Assembly (NCBI GenBank): GCA_001189215.1
Contig: LFCR01000004.1
Coordinates: 62,001-126,000, forward strand
Source: Parcubacteria bacterium C7867-008
Lineage (GTDB): Bacteria; Patescibacteria; Paceibacteria; UBA9973; UBA2103
Direction: 5' to 3'
Length of the DNA stretch: 64,000 bases
Part shown: positions 57,520 through 64,000 of the stretch, in pieces
Layout of the letters: the number at the start of each line of letters is the position of its first letter
How positions within the stretch are numbered: position 1 is the first letter of the stretch
The notes under the pieces: generated by a model
Database searches by the model: none
Told to the model about the DNA's origin: nothing
Seen by the model: the letters and a program-made list of their open reading frames with translations, nothing else
Made by a program: the position numbers and the translations under genes

Positions 57520-58366
57520 ACGCCAGAAACGTCTGGTACGGCATCTCTCGTTTCCCTTCAGGGATTACCTGTTCGATAACAAAGGCATCATCACGGTATG
57601 ATGCCTTTGTTATTTTCACGCGTATCTTTATCCCGTTTCGTTCTACAAAGAAATACAGACCTGGCCAGCCTTCATACGCGCAGTATTTAAGATAATTCTC
57701 TCGTGCAGGACCCGTAGGATCAATGAGCCCATCTTCTTTCTCTATCTTACGCGTGAATGTAACGAGAGTATTATCTTGTGGCGTTGCAGGAATAGTACCC
57801 GCAACCCAACCAGGTAATACGGAAGCAAGAGAGCACCCACCGGCGCGAGCAAGTATCTCAGACAACTCTGTTCGTCCAACGGGCCATCCTGAAATCTCTA
57901 TACGTTCTTGCGCAAGAACAGGACCAGTGTCCATACCTTCATCAAGCAACATAATAGACACCCCAACCTCCTTCTCATCTGAAAGAATCTGTCCTTCGAT
58001 CGGAGCTGCTCCTCGATACTTAGGGAGGAGTGATGGATGCACATTGATGCAGCCATGAGGAGTGAGGCTCAGCACACGTTTAGAAAGAATCTTTCCATAT
58101 GCGGCAACCACAAATACTTCACACTCATAGGCACTAATTTCAGTACGAAAAGCAGCATCTAACTTCTCAGGCTGCAGAATAGGAATATTGTGCTCACGTG
58201 CCCACACCTTAACCTCAGACTCGGTGAGCTGCATGCCACGACCCGCAGGACGGTCTGGTGCTGTAACAATCACCTTAGGAAGCATCTCTGCTTTTTCCAT
58301 CTCCTCTAGTACCCACACCGCCACCATAGGCGTACCGAAGAATGCGTAGTTGCTATTAGTCTTCAT
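57506..58366 (-). CDS. fmt: Methionyl-tRNA formyltransferase
   Basis: 286 residues. Formylates initiator Met-tRNA. Motifs: YAFFGTPMVAVWVLE, VTAPDRPAGRG, the catalytic SLTPHGCINVHPSLLPKYRGAAPIEGQ, and GMDTGPVLAQERI. The C-terminal OB-like domain is present but short. ATG 58366 lies inside the last codons of def (11-base overlap), so def and fmt are translationally coupled, a classic pair. Formylated starts are compatible with leaderless mRNAs. Confidence 0.96.
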   Translation of the reverse strand: MKTNSNYAFFGTPMVAVWVLEEMEKAEMLPKVIVTAPDRPAGRGMQLTESEVKVWAREHNIPILQPEKLDAAFRTEISAYECEVFVVAAYGKILSKRVLSLTPHGCINVHPSLLPKYRGAAPIEGQILSDEKEVGVSIMLLDEGMDTGPVLAQERIEISGWPVGRTELSEILARAGGCSLASVLPGWVAGTIPATPQDNTLVTFTRKIEKEDGLIDPTGPARENYLKYCAYEGWPGLYFFVERNGIKIRVKITKASYRDDAFVIEQVIPEGKREMPYQTFLASIAD

Positions 58367-58883
58367 GATGGTGCTTTTCTTCGCGATGAACCTCAAATTG
58401 CTCGTGCGCATGATCAATAAACAAGATGCCATTTAAATGATCAATTTCATGCTGGAAGACTTGTGCAAGAATACCGCCACCGCCACGTTCAAACTTGGCG
58501 CCATCTACCGTGCGTGCACGTACGGTAGCTCGATCATGTCGAACGGTCTTTCCATAGATACCACGTACGGAGAGACACCCCTCGTCCATCTCCACCTGAC
58601 GACGAGATGCCTTCACAAATTCAGGATTGATATAGATCCCCACATGAGCCGGAAGTGGTGCATCACCAGGTGATGAGAGGAGTCGGTCATAGCGCACGAT
58701 AAACAATCGCTTACTCACCCCAACCTGAGGAGCAGCAAGTGCCACGCCATCTGGTTCAGCATTCAATGCCTCGGCCATTCCATCAACCAGCGCCTTAAGT
58801 TCGGGGGTACCAAACTCTTCTTCGGTGATGGAATCAGACACTGCATCAAGTACCGGGTCTCCATCTTGAACAATGCTATACAT
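58356..58883 (-). CDS. def: Peptide deformylase
   Basis: 175 residues. Metal and catalytic motifs: GVALAAPQVG (motif I), DEGCLSVRG (motif II, Cys ligand) and QHEIDHLNGILF (motif III, HExxH). Removes the formyl group from new proteins. His-rich C terminus EEKHHHED. ATG 58883 follows TATGCTATGG. The open frame extends upstream into the structured RNA region and is not coding there. Confidence 0.96.
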   Translation of the reverse strand: MYSIVQDGDPVLDAVSDSITEEEFGTPELKALVDGMAEALNAEPDGVALAAPQVGVSKRLFIVRYDRLLSSPGDAPLPAHVGIYINPEFVKASRRQVEMDEGCLSVRGIYGKTVRHDRATVRARTVDGAKFERGGGGILAQVFQHEIDHLNGILFIDHAHEQFEVHREEKHHHED

Positions 58884-58912
58884 GCGGACACCATAGCATA
58901 CGTAGGGATATG

Positions 58913-59256
58913 AAAAAGCCGCCTTCAAAGAAGACGGCGAATGGAACGAAAGAGCGGGGGGTGTACCGCCGACTGCCAGCGCTAACTTATTGTAGGGTCC
59001 GTTGGGGCAAACCAGACAAAGAGAGCTGCTCAAGCAGTCGGCGGTACGACGCTGAAGACCGATACATACGGGAGGGAGGGGAGAGCGCCTCCTATTAGTC
59101 TTCAGCGAAATGGGAATCGAGGTACAAGTGGACTGGGGTGAGGGAGGGTTCGTGTCCCTCACCCCCTGGAGCTCTGGGTGAGGGACATCCCGAGCATCGA
59201 CAGTGTCCAGTCTCAAGCTTTAGGCTCCTGCGAGGAAGACTTCAAACGAGGGACAC
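58913..59256 (-). ncRNA. Long structured non-coding RNA between priA and def
   Basis: About 344 bases. -10 TATAGT at 59266-59261; intrinsic terminator GCCG-CTTC/GAAG-CGGC followed by TTTTT at the end (58932-58913). Perfect helices: GTGTCC 59256-59251 with GGACAC 59208-59203; TGTCCCTCACCC with GGGTGAGGGACA (59187-59176 with 59164-59153); CGCTGAAGAC with GTCTTCAGCG (59107-59098 with 59059-59050); GTACCGCCGACTGC with GCAGTCGGCGGTAC (59047-59034 with 58976-58963). No T-loop, ACAGAA or SRP GGAAG-type apical loop, so not an obvious tmRNA, RNase P or SRP RNA. Confidence 0.65.
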
Positions 59257-59269
59257 CAATACTATAAGT

Positions 59270-61126
59270 CTAAAATGCTTCCGGGTCAATAAGGATGCGC
59301 ACCGAGGGTGGCAGAGTGCGAAGACGGGCATGCAGCTCTTGATTCGGCCAGATTCCTTCAGAAAGGTGCAATACGTAGGAACGTCGTAGCATCGTTCGCG
59401 TAAGGGGACGATCGGGAAGTACCGTAAATGAATGTGTGCCAATCGCAGAACGAATTGCAGAGCCTAATGCATCAAGTTGATTTCGTGTTGCTTCTGCTTG
59501 TATTGAAATGAGTGTCCCAAAAGGTGGGTAGTGGAGAGCAGAACGAAGTGCCGTCTCCTCTGTAAAGAAAGAAGTTGTTTGCGGATGAAGTACTGCGTCC
59601 ACAGCTGTATCTTCAGGAAGACGCGTGCCAAGGAGCAACCGTTCTGTCATACCAACAACGGTGTATGCAAGACGAACAAATCGTTCTCGTGCTCGCCAGA
59701 ACGGAAGCGCAAGTAGACTATCTGCTGATGCAATCACCACAAGATCAAATTGAGGCACCTGCGATGCTCGTATCCAGGGTACAGCACCTTCTGTACCAAC
59801 AACAATAGTGCACGGACGGGGAGCATCAACAAGTGCTTTCTTTGCCATGGAGAGAGTGCGCACCGTATCACCATCAAATCGGATGACAGTGGCGTCGGGA
59901 AAAGCTGCACGAAGCTCTTCTTCAACTCGTTCAACACCAACACCAAGGGGCATAAGGTTCCAGCTCTTACATAGCTCACAAAGCACATTCGTATTCTCAA
60001 GTATCCTTCCATCTACCGTACGGAAGGCACGTCCGTGTGGACCTTCTTTTGTAAACGTGAGTACGTTACCAAATTCATCAACACGGGTGGTACCGCAATC
60101 CCTACACACGACGCTTGGTGCATACCCCCTACGCACAGCAAGAGCCAGTACCCGACCTCCGGTATCAAGGGTCTTAGCAATCTCATCACGCATTGCCTGT
60201 GGCACTGCCATCCACTGCTCTTCTTTTGTCTCTTCCTCCACAACAGCCTTGGGCTTTTCAGTATCAAGCTTCTCCCGACGCATATCGAGGATAGTAACGG
60301 ATGGATCAGTAGTAGTGAGCGGAGCTGCGGGGTCCGGTCGGTACTCCAGAGGGAGTGGGAAATCCCCATACGCAAGATTAATTGATCTGGCACGTGCAAG
60401 TTCAGTGAGTGCGACACGCATATCGAGATACGGACGCTTTGGTGAGCGATAGCTACCTGCTCCTGCACGCTCAACAATGATGGTTCCAAGATTCTGTATG
60501 GGGGTCCATGAAAATGATGGAGTACTTATAACCAAAGAAGCTGATGAAGCTGCATGAAGTGCTGCTTCACGTTTTTGTCCAACAAGGGTACTTGAAAGCA
60601 CTACAGGTTTGTATTTGGCTAGACACTGTTTCCAATATTCCGTCTCTGCAATAGTTGGAACAACAAGAAGTACAGGGTGCTGTGTTCTGGAAATGGAATC
60701 CGTGTACGAGCGTATACGCTCTTCAACGGGCATCTCTACCGTGTTCACCGCAAATCCTGAACCTTCGTGTAGGTTCTGTATTTCAGCAAACGAGAGATCA
60801 CTGCGTATATGTTCTCCAAACAGACTTCCGAGCGTGCTGCCTAGTGTTGATGCATGGAGTTGTGCGGTTCGTTCTGCAGCAGTACGTAACGACTCAGGCA
60901 GTGTGCCCATAACCGTTGGCACACTCTTAGTAAGTACAAACGTTGCGTTCTTAAGTGTTGCCTTTGCCTCTGCAACACTCTGACAACTCACCACCAATCC
61001 CTGTACCATCCGACGACGTAGCGAAACTTCCACAATCGTTCCTTCAGTAAGGGCGGTACGGCTACGATAGGTAAGTGTACCGGCGGGAGCGGTACGCGAA
61101 AAAGGGATCACGTCGACGACGTACAT
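59270..61126 (-). CDS. priA: PriA-like primosomal protein N', without ATPase motifs
   Basis: 618 residues. The N-terminal 3'-DNA-binding domain (YVVDVIPFSRTAPAGTLTYR), zinc-binding cysteines (VCRDCGTT and LCELCKSW) and C-terminal domain (HYPPFGTLISIQAEA, then LDALGSAIRSAI) follow PriA order. The helicase core is degenerate: the Walker A site GVTGSGKTE is replaced (EERIRSYTDSI precedes VLLVVPTI), and the DEEH box reads IVERAG. It may therefore act as a structural DNA-binding and DnaB-loading factor only. TACGAT lies 6 bases before the ATG. It is followed by the structured RNA. Confidence 0.88.
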   Translation of the reverse strand: MYVVDVIPFSRTAPAGTLTYRSRTALTEGTIVEVSLRRRMVQGLVVSCQSVAEAKATLKNATFVLTKSVPTVMGTLPESLRTAAERTAQLHASTLGSTLGSLFGEHIRSDLSFAEIQNLHEGSGFAVNTVEMPVEERIRSYTDSISRTQHPVLLVVPTIAETEYWKQCLAKYKPVVLSSTLVGQKREAALHAASSASLVISTPSFSWTPIQNLGTIIVERAGAGSYRSPKRPYLDMRVALTELARARSINLAYGDFPLPLEYRPDPAAPLTTTDPSVTILDMRREKLDTEKPKAVVEEETKEEQWMAVPQAMRDEIAKTLDTGGRVLALAVRRGYAPSVVCRDCGTTRVDEFGNVLTFTKEGPHGRAFRTVDGRILENTNVLCELCKSWNLMPLGVGVERVEEELRAAFPDATVIRFDGDTVRTLSMAKKALVDAPRPCTIVVGTEGAVPWIRASQVPQFDLVVIASADSLLALPFWRARERFVRLAYTVVGMTERLLLGTRLPEDTAVDAVLHPQTTSFFTEETALRSALHYPPFGTLISIQAEATRNQLDALGSAIRSAIGTHSFTVLPDRPLTRTMLRRSYVLHLSEGIWPNQELHARLRTLPPSVRILIDPEAF

Positions 61127-61153
61127 CCCTCTATCGTAGCAAATTTGGCTGAA

Positions 61154-61954
61154 CTAGATCGGAAGCGTAAACGTACGGTTATCGTCACGAACAACGATAG
61201 TACCGGCATCCCACGGTATAGCGACCGGTGCCAGGCCTCCATTAAAGAGTGGCGCGAAGAACTGAGGCTTGAGTGGATTTAGCTCAAACACGGCAAGGGT
61301 GGTGCCATACCCAATTATAAGAACGTCCTGACGTCCCGGATATGCAATGACAGAATGCAACTTAGCGATAGGCGCAAAGATAACGGTGGTAGCGCACGTA
61401 CCTCCAACACAAAGATACGGCGGAGGGGTGCAGCCGGTTGAAGTTGCAACAGTTGCCACTACACGATTATTTGAAACAAATACATTTGCGCATCCATTTT
61501 CCATAACGATTGGGTGTGTTGCATCTGGAAGAAGTGCTGCGGCAAGTGCCTTCGTTGCTTCCGTGCGTGCTGGTTCTTCAAGAGAAGAACGATCTGCTGT
61601 TACCGGAACAAACACCGGAGAAATACGCAGATCAGTACCTGCAGTTACGGGCACCAGATCGCTCCACGGATGGTTACCCACTGAGTCCACGATGATGCTG
61701 TGATTACCGGGCACAAGTGCGATACGCACATCGGTACCGTGCCCTACCGCGCGCTTTGCCTCGTCTGCATACACCACCGCGTCAGTAGGGATGTTTGTCA
61801 GAACGAGGGTACCGGCACGCACAACGGTGAGACCTGGACCAACACGGAAACCAAGTACATATCCCGCAGTAAATACCACGATAAGGAGAGCAATTATAAG
61901 AAGCGGTGCGTAACGACGAGCAAAGGAACGGATGCGTTTGAGTGTTGGATTCAT
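61154..61954 (-). CDS. Membrane-anchored protein with PEGA-like domain
   Basis: 266 residues. One membrane helix (APLLIIALLIVVFTAGYVLGF, about 16-36), then a PEGA-like beta domain (GTLVLTNIPTDAVVYADEAKR...LVPGNHSIIV), then a beta-rich C-terminal region resembling WD/propeller strands. Two Cys-rich spots (GCTPPPYLCVGGTC). Exact function unknown; PEGA domains bind surface polymers. Start ATG 61954. priA starts 27 bases after the stop, same strand. Confidence 0.72.
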   Translation of the reverse strand: MNPTLKRIRSFARRYAPLLIIALLIVVFTAGYVLGFRVGPGLTVVRAGTLVLTNIPTDAVVYADEAKRAVGHGTDVRIALVPGNHSIIVDSVGNHPWSDLVPVTAGTDLRISPVFVPVTADRSSLEEPARTEATKALAAALLPDATHPIVMENGCANVFVSNNRVVATVATSTGCTPPPYLCVGGTCATTVIFAPIAKLHSVIAYPGRQDVLIIGYGTTLAVFELNPLKPQFFAPLFNGGLAPVAIPWDAGTIVVRDDNRTFTLPI

Positions 61955-62010
61955 GCGAGGATTACGATATCAGAGAACTCTATAAGGAGCTACCGAAAGA
62001 ATAGATGAAG

Positions 62011-63327
62011 CTAGGACATGCCTCTAATTTCTGCCCCAATAGCGGTGAGACGAGAAACCAGGTCTTCATACCCACGATTAATGCTATACACGTTACGTAA
62101 TATGGACTGACCATCCGCACCGAGCATAGCAATTAAGAGGATTGTTGCTGGTCGTAGTGCAGGAGGGCACACCAATTCAGAACCACGCAGATGACGAGGA
62201 CCGGTGATTGAAATACGGTGTGGATCAAGAAGAAGGGTATCTGCCCCTAAGCGATCAAGTTCGGTGTAGTAGATCGCACGCTTTTCATATACCCAGTCAT
62301 GAATGAGAGTGGTTCCCTCTGCTTGTGTAGCAATTACAGCAAAGAACGGAAGATTATCGATGTTCAAACCTGGATACGGTCGTGCATGAATCTTTTCAGG
62401 GAATGCTGTGAGTTGTGTTGTTGTTGCATCAATAGCAATGTCCGCGAGTTTGGTAATACCATTCTCGCTCACCCCTACATCGGTAACCTCAAAGGGAAGC
62501 CCCATAGCTTCAAGTACGGCAAGCTCTACCTCAAGGAATTCAATCGGTGCGCGGGTGATAGTGAGCTTTGAATGGGTCGTTACCGCAGCTGCAATAAAGA
62601 ACATGGCATCAGTGGGATCTTCCGCAACCGTGTACGACACATCTACATTCATTTCCGGTAGTCCGGTGATCGTAAGTGTCGTGGTGCCAACACCATCAAT
62701 CGTTGCACCAAGCAGTTGAAGGTATCCGCAAATCTCCTGTACCTGGTAGTTTGCAGATGCGTATTTAATGACAGACGTACCGGGAATTCGAGAGGCCGCA
62801 AAGAGTGCGTTAATCGTTGCCGTATCACTAGACTCATACAGCACGATAGTCTGTGCAGAGAGCTCCGTGTTGCTTACGTGATAGTGGTCACTTTCTGTAT
62901 CGATCTTCACACCGAATCGTTCAAGTGCCCACAAGTGCGGACGCACGGAACGAAGACCCAGGTGACACCCCCCAGACTGCGGAATATCAAAACTCTTGAA
63001 GTGATGGATGAGCGGACCAATGAACATCAGAATGCTACGCGTGCGGATAGCAGCAGCACGGTCGATACTTGCAAGATCAATAATTTCAGGAGGAGTAAGG
63101 GTAAGAGTGTGATCATCCCATACTGCTTTCATACCGATTGATTCAAGCACCTCAACAAGACGGTGTACCTCTTCGATCTTTGGTACCTGATGGAGGGTGG
63201 TCGTTCCTTTATTAAGAAGTGATGCTGCAAGCAGTGCAACGGCACCATTCTTAGAGCGATTAGTGAGCACTGAGCCGTGTAGCTTCTTTCCGCCCTCAAT
63301 AATGAATCCGCTTTCCGTGCTTGCCAT
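62011..63327 (-). CDS. murA: UDP-N-acetylglucosamine 1-carboxyvinyltransferase (MurA)
   Basis: 438 residues. First committed step of peptidoglycan precursor synthesis. Substrate motif RSKNGAVALLAASLL (Lys-Asn), catalytic Cys in PQSGGCHLGLRSV, and late motif FPEKIHARPYPGLNIDNLPF. Flexible-loop sequence differs from model MurA (no PGGCAIGARP), but the Cys is kept, so it should be fosfomycin-sensitive. TACAAT lies 8 bases before the ATG. Confidence 0.94.
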   Translation of the reverse strand: MASTESGFIIEGGKKLHGSVLTNRSKNGAVALLAASLLNKGTTTLHQVPKIEEVHRLVEVLESIGMKAVWDDHTLTLTPPEIIDLASIDRAAAIRTRSILMFIGPLIHHFKSFDIPQSGGCHLGLRSVRPHLWALERFGVKIDTESDHYHVSNTELSAQTIVLYESSDTATINALFAASRIPGTSVIKYASANYQVQEICGYLQLLGATIDGVGTTTLTITGLPEMNVDVSYTVAEDPTDAMFFIAAAVTTHSKLTITRAPIEFLEVELAVLEAMGLPFEVTDVGVSENGITKLADIAIDATTTQLTAFPEKIHARPYPGLNIDNLPFFAVIATQAEGTTLIHDWVYEKRAIYYTELDRLGADTLLLDPHRISITGPRHLRGSELVCPPALRPATILLIAMLGADGQSILRNVYSINRGYEDLVSRLTAIGAEIRGMS

Positions 63328-63366
63328 AGGGACCTATTGTACAACGAGTATATTCATATAAGAAAA

Positions 63367-63388
63367 TGCCCGCCGGGGTACGGCGGAC
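63367..63388. terminator. Hairpin of the 63411 cassette
   Basis: CCGCCG pairs with CGGCGG around GGGTA, flanked by TGCC and ACA. The minus strand continues GGGCATTTTCTTATA. Confidence 0.75.
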
Positions 63389-63410
63389 ACATTCGACACG
63401 GGACTGGCCA

Positions 63411-63674
63411 TCAGGCAGCATTCAGTAGACCCATAAGTTGTGCATTACTCTTCATGCGCAATCTGAGCTGACCAGGAGTGCCGGCCACAACACCAACCGT
63501 CTCTCCGGCCAGGTGACCCGCGTAAAGGGTGAACTCTGGGCGATCATGGACCGTGGTGAGAGAAGCTGCATATTCTTGTTCGTAACGCACAAAGTCCTCG
63601 CGAGTGACTTCACGCCACCCACGGCTATCGTTGATAATGAAGTAGCGACACTGTTCGTCCATCACTGTTGGCAT
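63411..63674 (-). CDS. Small hypothetical protein, cassette gene
   Basis: 87 residues (MPTVMDEQCRYFIINDSRGW...), soluble, no family recognised. AGAGGAG lies 6 bases before the ATG at 63674; TTGATT-16-TACAGT at 63722-63695. The frame is open to 63746 but through the promoter. GC-richer than murA and mreB around it. Confidence 0.65.
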   Translation of the reverse strand: MPTVMDEQCRYFIINDSRGWREVTREDFVRYEQEYAASLTTVHDRPEFTLYAGHLAGETVGVVAGTPGQLRLRMKSNAQLMGLLNAA

Positions 63675-63774
63675 TGGAATCTCCTCTGAACTGGACTGTA
63701 CATATGATTTGAAATAAATCAACTTCTGACGATATTTTGTAGCCAAAAGATAAAGGCGTTATGATGAGTGGGTA

Positions 63775-64000
63775 ATGGCATCTTTTTCCCCTAAGCTAGG
63801 TATCGACCTGGGCACTACAAACGTGCTTGTCTTTGTGCCTGGACGCGGTGTTGTTCTGAACGAACCATCCGTAGTTGCTGTCTCCACAGAAACAAATAAG
63901 GTACTCGCAATTGGTACTGAAGCGAAAGCAATGATTGGTCGTACTCCAGACACCATCACTGCCTATCGTCCTATGAAAGACGGGGTTATCGCAGACTATC
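63775..64000 (+). CDS. mreB: Rod-shape protein MreB (cut by window end)
   Basis: N-terminal 75 residues visible. The actin-fold phosphate loop LGIDLGTTNVLVFVPGRG and NEPSVVAVS are diagnostic. It guides lateral wall synthesis, so the cell is probably rod-shaped. ATG 63775 lies 9 bases after TATGAT, no Shine-Dalgarno. Confidence 0.96.
   Translation, partial: MASFSPKLGIDLGTTNVLVFVPGRGVVLNEPSVVAVSTETNKVLAIGTEAKAMIGRTPDTITAYRPMKDGVIADY

Noticed and set aside
58884..59216. N-terminal extension of peptide deformylase
   Set aside because: The extra 111 codons run through perfect RNA helices and a terminator; the canonical start with its own -10 is at 58883.

Overview
The window looks like a chromosomal segment of a Patescibacteria (Candidate Phyla Radiation) bacterium, most likely a parcubacterial lineage. 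The reasons are compact single-copy housekeeping genes, trimmed enzymes (UvrC without a helix-hairpin-helix tail, short ATP synthase delta and epsilon subunits, a PriA without Walker motifs), DUF5671-like and DUF2177 membrane proteins, and large cell-surface proteins with Pro-Thr linkers. Taxonomy is inferred from gene content only; there is no rRNA in the window.

Layout. 1-7.3 kb: two-component genes (kinase cut by the window edge), uvrA, uvrC, a structured RNA that may be a divergent RNase P RNA, and ddl. 7.3-12.4 kb: a probable integrative element. A large serine recombinase ends inside a truncated tRNA-Ala(TGC), followed by highly structured non-coding DNA and an operon ending in an AbiV-type phage-defence gene. 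12.5-18.1 kb: small membrane proteins, glycosyltransferase genes, DUF2177 and mltG. 18.6-24.6 kb: complete F1Fo ATP synthase operon atpB-E-F-H-A-G-D-C. 24.6-35.2 kb: SGNH hydrolase, a beta-helix surface protein, two flavodoxin-like oxidoreductases, a structured RNA region, ychF, a 2H phosphoesterase, a DUF5671-like protein and a leucyl-tRNA synthetase carrying an inserted NUDIX domain. 35.3-41.1 kb: 3D-domain protein, GH18 hydrolase, SET-domain protein, VanY peptidase, pyruvate kinase and LexA. 41.2-43.7 kb: a GC-rich block with two PEP-CTERM proteins and a small regulator. 43.7-52 kb: response regulator, inositol-phosphatase-like enzyme, MASE1-type histidine kinase and two more beta-helix proteins. 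52-56.8 kb: small genes plus tRNA-Asn. 56.8-64 kb: glutaredoxin, HPF, fmt, def, a structured RNA, priA, a membrane-anchored PEGA-like protein, murA and the start of mreB.

Two expression styles coexist. Most core genes have a TATAAT-like -10 box 6-10 bases before the start codon and no Shine-Dalgarno, which implies leaderless mRNAs. Scattered among them are about a dozen short, GC-rich, mostly unrecognised single-gene units. Most have a -35/-10 promoter with a 16-17 base spacer and a Shine-Dalgarno, and nearly all have their own GC-rich terminator hairpin. They look like independently acquired cassettes, and at least three products resemble alphaproteobacterial proteins.

The strongest candidates for something undescribed are the NUDIX insertion in the LeuRS editing domain, the AbiV operon with adjacent pseudoknot RNA in a tRNA-Ala-linked recombinase element, the cassette phenomenon, and four structured RNA regions.
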